Below, one piece after another: positions 43,710 through 52,533 of a stretch of DNA of 64,000 bases. The position numbers were made by a program, and so were the translations under genes. Source of the DNA: Oscillospiraceae bacterium (lineage in GTDB: Bacteria; Bacillota; Clostridia; Oscillospirales; Oscillospiraceae). The stretch lies in assembly GCA_017501355.1 (NCBI GenBank), contig JAFVXA010000046.1, forward strand, positions 1 through 64,000, in the 5' to 3' direction. Within the stretch, counting starts at the first letter, position 1. Every line of letters starts with the position of its first letter. The notes beneath the pieces were generated by a model that was not told the DNA's origin, ran no database searches, and saw nothing but the letters and a program-made list of their open reading frames with translations.

Positions 43710-44816
43710 TTACCGTGATAAGGAATGTCCGTTTGAAATGTGAAAGACCTTGCCTGTGAGCATGGTGCCGAGACGATCATCCTCACAGCAGGTGATGAAC
43801 ACCTGCCCGCCGCCGATGCGGCTGAGGACAAATTCCTGACGTCTCGGGTCAAGCTCACTGAGCACATCGTCCAACAACAGCACAGGCATTTCGCCTATGG
43901 TCTCGCCCATGATCTCCCGCTCTGCCAGCTTCAGCGCCAGCGCCGCGGTACGGGTCTGCCCCTGTGAGCCGAAGCTCTTCGCAAGGGAGCCGTTGATCGA
44001 AATGACAAGATCATCCTTGTGAGGACCTGAGAGACAGAGACGGGACGCAAGCTCTGCTTTTTCGTGACTCCGCTGATGCTCAATCAGATGCAAATAGATC
44101 TCCTGAGGAGAAGCAAAAGGATCAACTGTACTGACCGTTTCATAGCAAACGGAAAGCGCTTCTTTTCCTCCCGAACATTCACTGTGAACTTGCGCCGCAA
44201 ATGTTGCAAGTTTTTCGCAGTATCTTGCGCGGTAGTGGATCAGCAGCGCACCCGCTCTTGCCATGCCTTCATTAAACTCAGGCAAAAGCTGCAAAAGAGA
44301 TGGCTTTTCCTCGCTGTCGCGGAGAATGCGGGTCTTATGCTCGTACAGACGATTGTACTCCAGCAGCGCTTCCTCATAGCGGGGGAGCAGCTGACGGAGA
44401 GCTTCATCCAAAAAGCGCCGCCGCGCGGCAGCTCCCTCGCGGATGAGCATGAGATCGTCGGGGCAGAAGTAGACCGTACTCAGCACCGCCGCAAGCTCCG
44501 ATGTCTTTTTCGCAGGCACTTTGTTGATGCTGATCTTCCGCCGCATCGCCCTGCCAAAGCCGATTTCCACCTGAAACTCCCGCTGGCGGCTTCCAATGCT
44601 GCCGCTCACCTTTGCGCCGTCTCCTTCAAAGCGGAGCAGCTCCTTTTCGCTTCTCGCTCTCGGAGAGCGTCCGCAGGAGAGATAAGCGATGGCTTCCAGC
44701 AAATTGGTCTTACCCTGGGCATTGTCGCCGTAGATCACGTTGCAGAGGGGATGAAAGCAGAATGTTTCGTCCTCGTAATTTCTGAAATTTTGCAGCCGCA
44801 GCTTATCGATCTGCAT
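43710..44816 (-). CDS. recF: DNA replication/repair protein RecF
   Basis: 368 residues from the ATG at 44816, where the conserved start [14 protein letters not shown] lies; its first bases overlap the end of yaaA by 14 bp. Walker A is [14 protein letters not shown] near residue 30. The C-terminal SGPHKDDL and [15 protein letters not shown] (signature), then [12 protein letters not shown] (Walker B) match RecF. It loads RecA at gaps. Confidence 0.97.
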   Translation of the reverse strand: MQIDKLRLQNFRNYEDETFCFHPLCNVIYGDNAQGKTNLLEAIAYLSCGRSPRARSEKELLRFEGDGAKVSGSIGSRQREFQVEIGFGRAMRRKISINKVPAKKTSELAAVLSTVYFCPDDLMLIREGAAARRRFLDEALRQLLPRYEEALLEYNRLYEHKTRILRDSEEKPSLLQLLPEFNEGMARAGALLIHYRARYCEKLATFAAQVHSECSGGKEALSVCYETVSTVDPFASPQEIYLHLIEHQRSHEKAELASRLCLSGPHKDDLVISINGSLAKSFGSQGQTRTAALALKLAEREIMGETIGEMPVLLLDDVLSELDPRRQEFVLSRIGGGQVFITCCEDDRLGTMLTGKVFHISNGHSLSR

Positions 44817-45021
44817 AAGCGACCGTGTACTGCTGACCGTCCATCTCCACCACGTCACCGGGGCGGATCTTCTTGCCGCGCATGGTGCAGACTTCGCCGT
44901 TGACCTTCACTTCACCTTCCTGCACACGGATCTTGGCTTCGCCGCCGGTGGAGACAGCGTTTGCAAACTTCAAAAGATCCTGCAGCTTGATAAATTCTGT
45001 GGTAATGATATGCGTTTCCAT
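44803..45021 (-). CDS. yaaA: S4-domain RNA-binding protein YaaA
   Basis: 72 residues. The S4-like core [21 protein letters not shown] and [19 protein letters not shown] is the RNA-binding fold. Encoded between dnaN and recF as in Bacillus. Function is uncertain, possibly 50S assembly. It overlaps recF. Confidence 0.92.
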   Translation of the reverse strand: METHIITTEFIKLQDLLKFANAVSTGGEAKIRVQEGEVKVNGEVCTMRGKKIRPGDVVEMDGQQYTVAYADR

Positions 45022-45036
45022 ATTGACTCCTTCTAT

Positions 45037-46155
45037 TTACTGTGCCTTCAGTCGGACGGGAAGCACCATGTAGAGGAAGTTCTCCTCACCGTCCTCGGGC
45101 AGGATGATACAGGGGGAAATGCCGGTGTTGAGTTCCATCTTCACCGTCTCCGCAGGGGCATAGCGCAAAGCTTCCATGAGATAGCGGTTGTTGAAGCCAA
45201 TCTCGAGATCTCTGCCGTCGCCGTCGATGCGGCAGACATCCGCTGCCTCGCCGCTGGCGGTGCGGGCGCTGAGCTGCACAGAGCCGTCGCGGAACAGGCA
45301 GCGCACGGGGCTCTTCAGCTTTTCGCTGATAACGACGCTCACGCGGTCGATGCTGTTCATCAGATCCTTAGTGTTCACGGTGACGGAAATGGGATTGTTG
45401 CGGGGAATGGCATTGCGGTAATCGAGGAAGTCACCCTCAAGACGGCGGCAGATGAGCTGGGTGTCGCCCACTTCAAAGAGAATGTGGCGCTGACCAAGGG
45501 TAATGGTCGCAAGCTCGTCGATGTCGCCGCAGATCTTTTCCACTTCGTTCAGCGCGCTGCCGGGTGCGACGAAGGAAAATTCGCCGTTCATCTGCTCCAG
45601 CTTCTCCCGGCGCAGTGCCAGACGGTAGCCGTCCACTGCCACCATGGTCAGACCCGTGTCGTCGATTTCAAACAGAGCGCCCGTGTGCACGGGACGGCTC
45701 TCATTGGTGGAGACGGAGAAGGCGGTCTCGCCGATCATGGAGCGCAGCACATTCTGGGCGATGGAAATGGAGTTTTGCATCTCCACCTCGGGCAGCTCAG
45801 GATAATCCTCGGCGGAGAGACCGGGAACTTCGTAGCTGGCATCGCCGCAGCAGACGGAGACCACATATTTGTCGCTCACGGAAAAGGTCACCATATCGTC
45901 GGGCAGACGGCGGACGATCTCGCCCAGCAGTCTCGCATTCAGCACCATGGAGCCGGGAGTGCTGACCTCCGCTTCCAGATGGGTGCGGATGCCGGTATTC
46001 ATATTGTAGCCGGAGACGGTCAGACCGCGTTCCGCTTCCATCAGAATACCCTCCAGCGCGGGAATGGTGGTTTTGGCAGCGACGGCACGGGAGCAGGTGC
46101 TGATGGCAGACTGCAGCAGAGCCTTTTCGCAGGAAAATTTCATCAGAAGGTTCAT
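45037..46155 (-). CDS. dnaN: DNA polymerase III beta subunit (sliding clamp)
   Basis: 372 residues from the ATG at 46155 (GAGGAT 8 bp before); a second ATG at 46143 would give the more usual MKFSCEK start. Three clamp domains are present, with the C-terminus ILPVRL-like (MVLPVRLKAQ here). It tethers polymerase at the fork. It follows dnaA, with the DnaA-box region in between. Confidence 0.97.
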   Translation of the reverse strand: MNLLMKFSCEKALLQSAISTCSRAVAAKTTIPALEGILMEAERGLTVSGYNMNTGIRTHLEAEVSTPGSMVLNARLLGEIVRRLPDDMVTFSVSDKYVVSVCCGDASYEVPGLSAEDYPELPEVEMQNSISIAQNVLRSMIGETAFSVSTNESRPVHTGALFEIDDTGLTMVAVDGYRLALRREKLEQMNGEFSFVAPGSALNEVEKICGDIDELATITLGQRHILFEVGDTQLICRRLEGDFLDYRNAIPRNNPISVTVNTKDLMNSIDRVSVVISEKLKSPVRCLFRDGSVQLSARTASGEAADVCRIDGDGRDLEIGFNNRYLMEALRYAPAETVKMELNTGISPCIILPEDGEENFLYMVLPVRLKAQ

Positions 46156-46418
46156 GGGTGATCCTCACTTTCCTCCTGCCGCGGAAAAAAGAAAACGGGC
46201 AGGAATATCTCTTAAAAGAAAAGCATATATATTTTTTTGTGATAGTAGTTGTAGGGGCTGTGGATTGTGGAAAACTGTCTAAAAGCATTGAAGCTCTAAG
46301 AAAAATCCGTCCACAGCCCTTTCCACAGCCTTTTATGGGTTTCCACAGGGCATTTTCCCGAAAGACCTTGTGAAATATTTGTTTTTGTGGAATCCACAGG
46401 AAATGTGGAAAAAAGGAA
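46156..46418. other. Probable replication origin part: dnaA-dnaN spacer with DnaA-box cluster
   Basis: At least seven sites resemble the DnaA box TTATCCACA or its complement with one or two changes: TGTGGATTG (46,259), TGTGGAAAA (46,266), CTTTCCACA (46,319), GTTTCCACA (46,339), TGTGGAATC (46,386), GAATCCACA (46,390) and TGTGGAAAA (46,404). An AT-rich stretch lies at 46,213-46,245. The flanking gene order and divergent transcription (leftward dnaA arm, rightward rpmH arm) support an origin here. Confidence 0.75.
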
Positions 46419-47732
46419 TTATTTCTGGGAGTTGATGTTGGTGGTGATCTCCTTCACCACTTCCGCAAAGGCAGGGTCGTTTTTGATCAGCGCCGCCACC
46501 TTATCGCGGGAGTGCATGACGGTGGTGTGATCTCTGCCGAACTCCACGCCGATCTCCGTCAGAGAAAGGTTCGTCATGTGGTTGATGAGATACATGGCGA
46601 CCTGTCTTGCCTTGACGATGGCAGCGCTCTGCGCCTTGCCGCGGATCACCGTTTCATCAATATTGAAGTAACGGCAGCATTCGGTGATGATGGAGGAGGC
46701 GGTGGGGATGAACTCGTTGTTTTTCTTGAGAATGTCCTTGAACGCCCGCATGACGGTGGCTTCGTCCAGGTCTCTGCCCTCCAGATCACGATAGGCGAGG
46801 ATCTTGTTGATGGAGCCCTCCAGCTGACGGACATTGGCGGTGACGTTCTGGGCGATAAACACCGCAAGATCATCATCCAGCACGGTGCCCTTCTGAGCAG
46901 CCTTGTTCTTCACGATGGCAAGGCGGGTCTCAAAGTCGGGGGGCTGCACGTCCTGCATGATGCCCCACTCAAAACGGGTCTGCAGGCGGTTGCTGAGCTT
47001 GGTCATTTCTGAGGGGGGACGGTCAGAGGTCAGCACGATCTGGCGCTTGGACTCATAGAGGGTGTTGAAGGTATGGAAAAATTCCTCCTCCGTCTGCTCC
47101 TTGCCCGCGATGAACTGCACGTCGTCCATCAGCAGCAGGTCAGCCTTGCGGTACTTCTCCTTGAACTCGGCGGTGGTACCCGAGCGGATTGCCTGCACCA
47201 GTTCGTTGGTGAAATCGTCGCCCTTGATATAAATGATGTTGCTGTTCGGGTCACGCTTGCGGATCTCATGGGCGATGGCGTAGATCAGATGGGTCTTGCC
47301 AAGACCGCTGTCGCCATAGATAAAGAGGGGATTGTACCGCTCGGCGGGCTTTTCCGCAACTGCCTGCGCCGCGGCGTGGGCGAGCTTGTTGCTGCCGCCG
47401 ACGACGAAGGTATCAAAGGTAAATTCGCCGCTTTCCAGCAAAGACGTGGGCTTTTTCTCCGTGACCTTGCCGTAGTTCTGATACTCCTCATGGTTGAGCA
47501 GGCGCACGCCCATGTCGTAGGAAAAGATCTCCTTCAGCGCGGCGCGGATATTTTTCAGAAACAGGGATTCGATATAACCCTTTTTGAAATCATTGGGGCA
47601 GTAAAGCAAAAAAACGGAATCCTTCAGGTCCACTGCCACCACTTCATCGAACCATGCGTTCAAAGTCACCTCCGAGAGGTCCTTGCGCAGGATATCGAGG
47701 ATCATTCTCCAAATATCATAGTGAGAATTCAA
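46419..47732 (-). CDS. dnaA: Chromosomal replication initiator DnaA
   Basis: 437 residues from a TTG start at 47,732 with AAAGGAGA upstream, a non-ATG start as often seen for dnaA. Domain I is residues 1-85. AAA+ motifs are GDSGLGKT (140-147) and LLLMDDVQF (Walker B). The domain IV signature is GRDHTTVMHSRDKV near residue 405. It binds DnaA boxes and opens the origin. Shorter domain II linker than in Bacillus. Confidence 0.98.
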   Translation of the reverse strand: MNSHYDIWRMILDILRKDLSEVTLNAWFDEVVAVDLKDSVFLLYCPNDFKKGYIESLFLKNIRAALKEIFSYDMGVRLLNHEEYQNYGKVTEKKPTSLLESGEFTFDTFVVGGSNKLAHAAAQAVAEKPAERYNPLFIYGDSGLGKTHLIYAIAHEIRKRDPNSNIIYIKGDDFTNELVQAIRSGTTAEFKEKYRKADLLLMDDVQFIAGKEQTEEEFFHTFNTLYESKRQIVLTSDRPPSEMTKLSNRLQTRFEWGIMQDVQPPDFETRLAIVKNKAAQKGTVLDDDLAVFIAQNVTANVRQLEGSINKILAYRDLEGRDLDEATVMRAFKDILKKNNEFIPTASSIITECCRYFNIDETVIRGKAQSAAIVKARQVAMYLINHMTNLSLTEIGVEFGRDHTTVMHSRDKVAALIKNDPAFAEVVKEITTNINSQK

Positions 47733-48148
47733 ATATTGTCTCTCCTTTCGCAGAGCGCATCTGCGCAGTATAAATTCTGATAATTATATAAAATAAGTAT
47801 AGCAAAAAAGGAAAAAAAGAACAACAGAAAAAGCAGAAAAAAGACTTGTAAAAGTGAAAAATTTTGTCCTTCGGCTTCGTCGGTTTTTGGCTGAAAAACA
47901 CAAGATTTTGTGATGGTTTTTTCATCGCGCCCAAAATATACCGAAAACAACAAAAATGCGAGGAAATATGAAGTTTTTGTTGACAGACGGGTGTTTTTTG
48001 TGTATAATCTCATCTGCACCGTTTTGTGACGGTGGTTTTTGTGTGAACAAAAACGATTATTTTGTCCACTGCACGTGCGTCAAAAGACGCCGTGTCGAGT
48101 AGAGCGGGATGCAAGATTTCCCGTCCATTTCAATGAGGAGGTGTCACT
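47733..48148. other. dnaA-rpmH intergenic region (AT-rich, origin candidate)
   Basis: About 400 bp of poly-A/T-rich sequence between the divergent dnaA and rpmH genes, with a likely dnaA promoter (minus-strand TATACT near 47,770). No clear DnaA box is seen here, unlike the dnaA-dnaN spacer. It may supply the DNA-unwinding element. The right 140 bp form the rpmH leader with small hairpins (CACCGTTTTGTGACGGTG; GCGTCAAAAGACGC). Confidence 0.55.
47980..48008 (+). promoter_or_regulatory. rpmH promoter (consensus)
   Basis: TTGACA (47,980-47,985), 17-bp spacer, TATAAT (48,003-48,008), a perfect vegetative promoter. Confidence 0.92.
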
Positions 48149-48283
48149 ATGTTCCGTACCTATCAGCCCAAGAAGCGTCAGCGTCAGAAGGTCCATGGCT
48201 TCCGCAAGAGAATGTCCACTGCCAACGGCCGTAAGGTTCTGGCTCGCCGCCGTGCGAAGGGCCGCAAAGTCCTGTCCTACTAA
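48149..48283 (+). CDS. rpmH: 50S ribosomal protein L34
   Basis: 44 residues, GAGGAGGTG upstream. Sequence starts [20 protein letters not shown] and continues [20 protein letters not shown], the highly conserved L34 sequence. It is transcribed from a perfect consensus promoter into rnpA, as in most bacteria. Too short for usual length filters. Confidence 0.98.
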   Translation: MFRTYQPKKRQRQKVHGFRKRMSTANGRKVLARRRAKGRKVLSY

Positions 48284-48418
48284 GAGCAGGGAAACAAGTG
48301 CGCCGTAAAGAAGAAAAGCAGTGATTCCAGGGACGGAAGATGAGTGCTCATCTCTCGTCCCTTGAAGTGCATCAGCAGAAAAGTCATTTCGTCTTGCCGA
48401 GAGGGGGAGCAGACCAGC

Positions 48419-48763
48419 GTGAAGGAAGCACGGACCGTGAAGAAAAACCATGAGTTTCGCAGGATGTACCAGAAGGGTAGATCCTCGGTCAACTCTTATC
48501 TTGTTCTCTATGTCCGTCCCAACCGCCGTGGCTGTAACCGTCTGGGCGTGACCGCATCGACAAAGCTGGGCAAGGCTGTGGTCCGCAACCGCGTGAAGCG
48601 GAGACTCAGGGAGGTGTGGCGTCTGAACGATGCTCATCTCAAGCAGGGCTACGACATGATCCTGGTTGCGCGGGGGCGCTCGGTCCGCGGGGATTTCCGC
48701 GAGATCGAGAAGGCATATCTCCGCGCGGCAGGGGAGCTGAAGCTGTTGGAGCAGACCAGATGA
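48419..48763 (+). CDS. rnpA: Ribonuclease P protein component
   Basis: 114 residues from a GTG at 48,419, chosen for GAGGGGGAG just upstream and [22 protein letters not shown] family start; the ATG at 48,344 is too far upstream. The RNR-like motif is [17 protein letters not shown]. With the M1 RNA it processes tRNA 5' ends. Its stop overlaps the yidD start (ATGA). Confidence 0.95.
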   Translation: MKEARTVKKNHEFRRMYQKGRSSVNSYLVLYVRPNRRGCNRLGVTASTKLGKAVVRNRVKRRLREVWRLNDAHLKQGYDMILVARGRSVRGDFREIEKAYLRAAGELKLLEQTR

Positions 48764-48969
48764 AACAACTGATGCTTGCACTGATCCGTTTTTACCGCAG
48801 GGGGATCTCTCCTCTGCGGCCTTCCTGCTGTATTTTTACACCGACCTGCTCCCAGTACGCACTGGAGGCGATCGAAAAATACGGAGCAGTGAAGGGCGGC
48901 TGGCTGACACTGAAACGTCTTTTGCGGTGCAATCCCTTCCATAAGGGAGGGTATGACCCCGTTCCCTGA
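48760..48969 (+). CDS. yidD: Membrane protein insertion efficiency factor YidD
   Basis: 69 residues overlapping rnpA by 4 bp. Conserved Cys/Pro pattern: [32 protein letters not shown], and [14 protein letters not shown]. Assists YidC-dependent insertion at the inner membrane face. Confidence 0.96.
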   Translation: MKQLMLALIRFYRRGISPLRPSCCIFTPTCSQYALEAIEKYGAVKGGWLTLKRLLRCNPFHKGGYDPVP

Positions 48970-49010
48970 GGGGGAACATTCCAATTTAAAGAAACACGGA
49001 GGGAAACAAG

Positions 49011-50120
49011 ATGTTTTCCACAATCGGATACCTGATTTGTATCCCCTTCGCCGCACTGCTGCGCCTGTTCAACAGCGTCACGCAGTCCTACGGTCTGTCT
49101 CTCGTTCTCTTCACCATCGTGGTGAAGCTCATCATGCTGCCCTTCCAGCTCAAGAGCAAGAAGAGCATGGTGCGCATGAACCGTCTCCAGCCCAAGATGC
49201 AGGAGATCCAGAGAGTGTATGCCAAGAATCCTCAGAAGCAGAATGAGGAGATCCAGAAGCTCTATCAGGAAGCAGGCGCAAGCCCCATGGGCGGCTGCCT
49301 CTGGAGCTTCCTGCCCATGTTCATCATCATCCCCCTCTACAGCATCATCCGTATGCCCATCACCCGCTTTATGATGCTGGGTGAGGAAGTGGTGGAGCAG
49401 GCTCGCACCGCACTCAGCGGCGCAGGCATTGAGATGCTGATGCAGGAAGGCAGAATGTCTGCCTATGCGCAGATCGAGCTGGTGGAGAAGATCTCCAGCA
49501 ATCTGCCTCAGTTCGCTGATACCGTGGAAGGCTGGATCAACATGAACTTCAACTTCCTCGGTCTGAATCTGGGTTCCAATGCATCCCTTGCGTTCAAGCA
49601 GCTCTTCAATGGTGGCTTCAACTGGGGCAATCTCGGTTTGGTGCTGCTGCCCATCGCCTGCGCAGGCGTGTCCCTGCTGCAGTCTCTCATCAGCATGAAG
49701 GGTCAGCCCTCCAACCCCACTTCCAAGTCCATGATGCTCACCATGCCCCTCATGTCCATCTGGATCTGCTGGTCCTTCCCCGCTGCAATGGGTATCTACT
49801 GGCTGGTGCAGTCCGTGCTGTTCTGCATTCAGGAAAGCGTGTTCGGCAAGTACTACACCAAGAAGATCGAAGCAGAGGAAGAGGAAGCAGAGCAGAAGCG
49901 CGAGGCTGCCCGCAAGTATCGTCAGGAAGCTGCCCGCCAGCTGCAGCAGGAGCAGGCAAAGCATCAGGCTGAGCGCGAGAAGCAGCGCGAAAAGGAACTG
50001 AAGGAGAAGAAGGCTGCCGACAATTCCAACAAGAAGAAGAATCCGACCACCGAAGCCGGTCGCGTGGGTGACAGACCCTATGCCCGCGGTCGCTCCTTCA
50101 GTGAAGATCATTACGCGTAA
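49011..50120 (+). CDS. yidC: Membrane protein insertase YidC/Oxa1
   Basis: 369 residues. Five membrane segments of the Oxa1 core are present, with YGLSLVLFTIVVKLIMLPFQ early, and PMGGCLWSFLPMFIIIPLYS. The C-terminus is a long charged tail (EEEEAEQKREAARKYRQEAA) likely binding ribosomes. GGAGGG precedes the ATG. Lacks the lipobox of Bacillus SpoIIIJ. Confidence 0.95.
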   Translation: MFSTIGYLICIPFAALLRLFNSVTQSYGLSLVLFTIVVKLIMLPFQLKSKKSMVRMNRLQPKMQEIQRVYAKNPQKQNEEIQKLYQEAGASPMGGCLWSFLPMFIIIPLYSIIRMPITRFMMLGEEVVEQARTALSGAGIEMLMQEGRMSAYAQIELVEKISSNLPQFADTVEGWINMNFNFLGLNLGSNASLAFKQLFNGGFNWGNLGLVLLPIACAGVSLLQSLISMKGQPSNPTSKSMMLTMPLMSIWICWSFPAAMGIYWLVQSVLFCIQESVFGKYYTKKIEAEEEEAEQKREAARKYRQEAARQLQQEQAKHQAEREKQREKELKEKKAADNSNKKKNPTTEAGRVGDRPYARGRSFSEDHYA

Positions 50121-50169
50121 GAAAGATTACGGCAACTATTAAGGTAACGAAAAAAGGAGCCTCATCAAG

Positions 50170-51123
50170 ATGAGTTATATTGATGTAACGGGCAAGACCG
50201 AAAGCGAGGCCATTGAGAAGGCGCTGCTGCAGCTCAATCTGGATCGCGATGACGTCTCTGTGGAGATTCTGGAGCGTGCCCGCACCGGTTTCCTCGGCAT
50301 CGGTTCCAGCCCCGCCAAGGTTCGCGTGACCTATGGCGAGGAGGAGACCGCCGCAGAGGTCGGTCGCAAGCCCCTCTTCACGCCCGAGAAGATCGCCGAC
50401 AAGGCAGAGAAGAAGGAAGAAAAGCCTCAGGAGAAGAAGCCCGCTGTGAAGGCAGCTGCTCCCGTGGATAAGGATGCCCTGCGCCGTGAGCTCGCAAGCA
50501 AGCAGGAAGTGCTGCAGAACGCTCCTGCCAAGGCTGAAAAGACCGAGAAGAGCGAAAAGCGCCGCGACCACAGCAAGCGTGAGCGGGGCGAGCGCAAGGA
50601 GCGCGTGGCAAAGGAAGTGTTTGTCCCCGTGTACGAGGGCACTGAGGCGGCAGCCGACGATGAGAAGGCAGCTGCCATCAAGAACTTCCTCACGGGTCTG
50701 CTGCAGCAGATGGAGTGCGAGGCTGAGGTGAAGGTCTTTGAGAAGGAGACCCACCAGTACAAGGTCTACCTCGAGGGCGAGAAGCTGGGTCAGCTGATCG
50801 GTCGCCGTGGCGAGACCCTCGATGCCATTCAGCAGCTGACCAATTACAGCGTCAACCGCGGCAATGGCAGCCGTGTCCGCGTCCATGTGGATGCCGAGAA
50901 CTACCGCGCCAAGCGCGAGGAGAGCCTCGAAAGCCTTGCAAAGAAGATGGCGCAGAAGGTCGTGAAGTTTGGTCGCAGCATGACGCTGGAGCCCATGAAC
51001 GCTTATGAGCGTCATGTGATCCACACCGCGCTGCAGGATCATCCCCGCGTCACCACCTATTCCACCGGCACCGAGCCCAACCGCCGTGTGGTCATTGCCA
51101 TTGACCGCACCAAGGCACAGTAA
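50170..51123 (+). CDS. jag: Jag/KhpB RNA-binding protein
   Basis: 317 residues. Jag-N domain (SYIDVTGKTESEAIEKALLQL), a long Lys/Glu-rich linker, a KH domain (LIGRRGETLDAIQQLTNYSVN near 215) and an R3H domain (RSMTLEPMNAYERHVIHTALQ) at the end. It binds RNA with KhpA and affects cell elongation. Last gene of the rpmH operon; a terminator follows. The usual next genes mnmE/mnmG/rsmG are absent. Confidence 0.95.
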   Translation: MSYIDVTGKTESEAIEKALLQLNLDRDDVSVEILERARTGFLGIGSSPAKVRVTYGEEETAAEVGRKPLFTPEKIADKAEKKEEKPQEKKPAVKAAAPVDKDALRRELASKQEVLQNAPAKAEKTEKSEKRRDHSKRERGERKERVAKEVFVPVYEGTEAAADDEKAAAIKNFLTGLLQQMECEAEVKVFEKETHQYKVYLEGEKLGQLIGRRGETLDAIQQLTNYSVNRGNGSRVRVHVDAENYRAKREESLESLAKKMAQKVVKFGRSMTLEPMNAYERHVIHTALQDHPRVTTYSTGTEPNRRVVIAIDRTKAQ

Positions 51124-51131
51124 CACCTTTG

Positions 51132-51159
51132 AAAACCGGAGCGAAAGCTCCGGTTTTTT
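51132..51159 (+). terminator. Terminator of the rpmH-jag operon
   Basis: AAAACCGGAGC and GCTCCGGTTTT form an 11-bp stem with a GAAA loop and T tail. Just after it (51,160-51,176) GAGTTTTTGCAGCCCGC matches the 5' edge of the structured element copy A, possibly a remnant. Confidence 0.9.
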
Positions 51160-51316
51160 GAGTTTTTGCAGCCCGCACAAAAAATTTAAGGACTCATAAA
51201 AAACACCCCCTTCACCCTTAGTCTCCCAAAGGGTAAAAATTGCACGTTTTCGTGCAACACCTTGAAAATTTTTTTTGAAAAAGGGGAAATCTCATGGGTC
51301 GAGGGAGGGAAAACGA

Positions 51317-51361
51317 CAAAAAAAGGCGCGTTACAGAGCATTTCTTCTGCAACGCGCCTTT
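51317..51361 (-). terminator. degV terminator
   Basis: AAAGGCGCGTT pairs with AACGCGCCTTT; on the minus strand a T run follows. The gap 51,160-51,426 holds nothing else beyond an AT-rich stretch. Confidence 0.8.
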
Positions 51362-51426
51362 GGTTTTTCCTATGGTTCTCCACAACGGTGGAAAACTTTT
51401 TGGTTTCGTGACAAAACGGGAAAGGC

Positions 51427-52263
51427 TTATTCCTCGATCACCTGCACGGCGACACAGCCGGGACCGCCCTGGGTGATGAAGGCGGGGCTGAGGGGCAGGA
51501 TCTCATATCTTGCCTCGGGCATGAGATCGCGGAGGATCTTCACAGCCTGCTCCGCCTTTTCCATTGCCGCCGCATGGGAGACGGAGACCAGCCAGCCCTT
51601 GCCAACGCCACGATCCTGCAAAGCGGATGCCACAAACTTGATGGCATTGGGGAAGCCGCGCTTGATGGAAGCGACGGTGAGACGGGTGCCATCCTCGGTC
51701 TGGGTCATGGCGGGCGCGAGACCTGCCACCTTGCCCAGATGGGAGACGAGGGGAGAGAGACGACCGCCGCGGCGGAGATAATCGAAGTCTGCGGGCATGA
51801 GATAGCTCTTGGCAGTGTCCATCTTCTTTTCCACAAATTCGCGGATCTCCGCAAGGGTGCGGTTGTTCTTTGCCATCTCCACTGCCTTTTCCACCAGATA
51901 CCGGTGAGGACCGCAAAGAGTGCGGGTGTTGATGACCTGAATGCGATCGCCGCCGCCGCAAAGCTCCGCGGCGGAAACGGCACTCTGATAGGTGCCGGAA
52001 AGACCCATTGCCATGGAAATATTCAGGATCTCGTCGTCGGGGTATTCCTCATACAGTGCCACCACATCGCCGATGGAGGGCTGACTGCTGATGGGCAGAT
52101 GCCCCTCCTTGATGATGGAGACAAACTCCTCGGAGTTGATTTCGTCAAACTCCTTATAGCTCTTGCCGGCGATGCTTACGGCGAGAGGAGAGACGCGGAA
52201 GCCCGCTTCCTTTGCCTGGGTGGTGGAGTAGAGGGTGGACGTGTCGGAGACGATCTTGATCAT
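51427..52263 (-). CDS. DegV-family fatty-acid-binding protein
   Basis: 278 residues from the ATG at 52263. The N-terminal KIVSDTSTLYSTTQAKEAG replaces the usual SDSTADL start, followed by ISTSQPS-like PISSQPSIGDVVALY and ISMAMGLSGTYQSA, typical of DegV proteins that bind fatty acids (FakB) for phosphorylation by FakA. FakA is not adjacent. Promoter TTGACG-N17-TATACT lies at 52,330-52,358. Confidence 0.88.
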   Translation of the reverse strand: MIKIVSDTSTLYSTTQAKEAGFRVSPLAVSIAGKSYKEFDEINSEEFVSIIKEGHLPISSQPSIGDVVALYEEYPDDEILNISMAMGLSGTYQSAVSAAELCGGGDRIQVINTRTLCGPHRYLVEKAVEMAKNNRTLAEIREFVEKKMDTAKSYLMPADFDYLRRGGRLSPLVSHLGKVAGLAPAMTQTEDGTRLTVASIKRGFPNAIKFVASALQDRGVGKGWLVSVSHAAAMEKAEQAVKILRDLMPEARYEILPLSPAFITQGGPGCVAVQVIEE

Positions 52264-52329
52264 AAAAACCTCTTTCACCGAAGAAAACTTCGGAACGATA
52301 GACGTACAAAAAAACTTTTGACAGGTTTT

Positions 52330-52358
52330 AGTATAACCGATATATTCAGGACCGTCAA
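52330..52358 (-). promoter_or_regulatory. degV promoter
   Basis: Minus strand TTGACG (52,353-52,358), 17-bp spacer, TATACT (52,330-52,335). Confidence 0.8.
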
Positions 52359-52465
52359 TGAGATTTCGACATTTTTTGCTGAAAGTTTAGAAAAGATGGG
52401 GCATGGAAGTATGAAAAAAAGGAATAAAAATAGGAGCAGACGGCACAGCCCCCTTGTCCCACCCC

Positions 52466-52494
52466 TTGCAATTTGAAAATGCCTTGTGTATAAT
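52466..52494 (+). promoter_or_regulatory. glyS promoter
   Basis: TTGCAA (52,466-52,471), 17-bp spacer, TATAAT (52,489-52,494), about 40 bp before the start. No T-box is seen. Confidence 0.8.
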
Positions 52495-52533
52495 TAAGGG
52501 TACTGTGAAAACAAGCGACAGGAGGTCTGCGCC

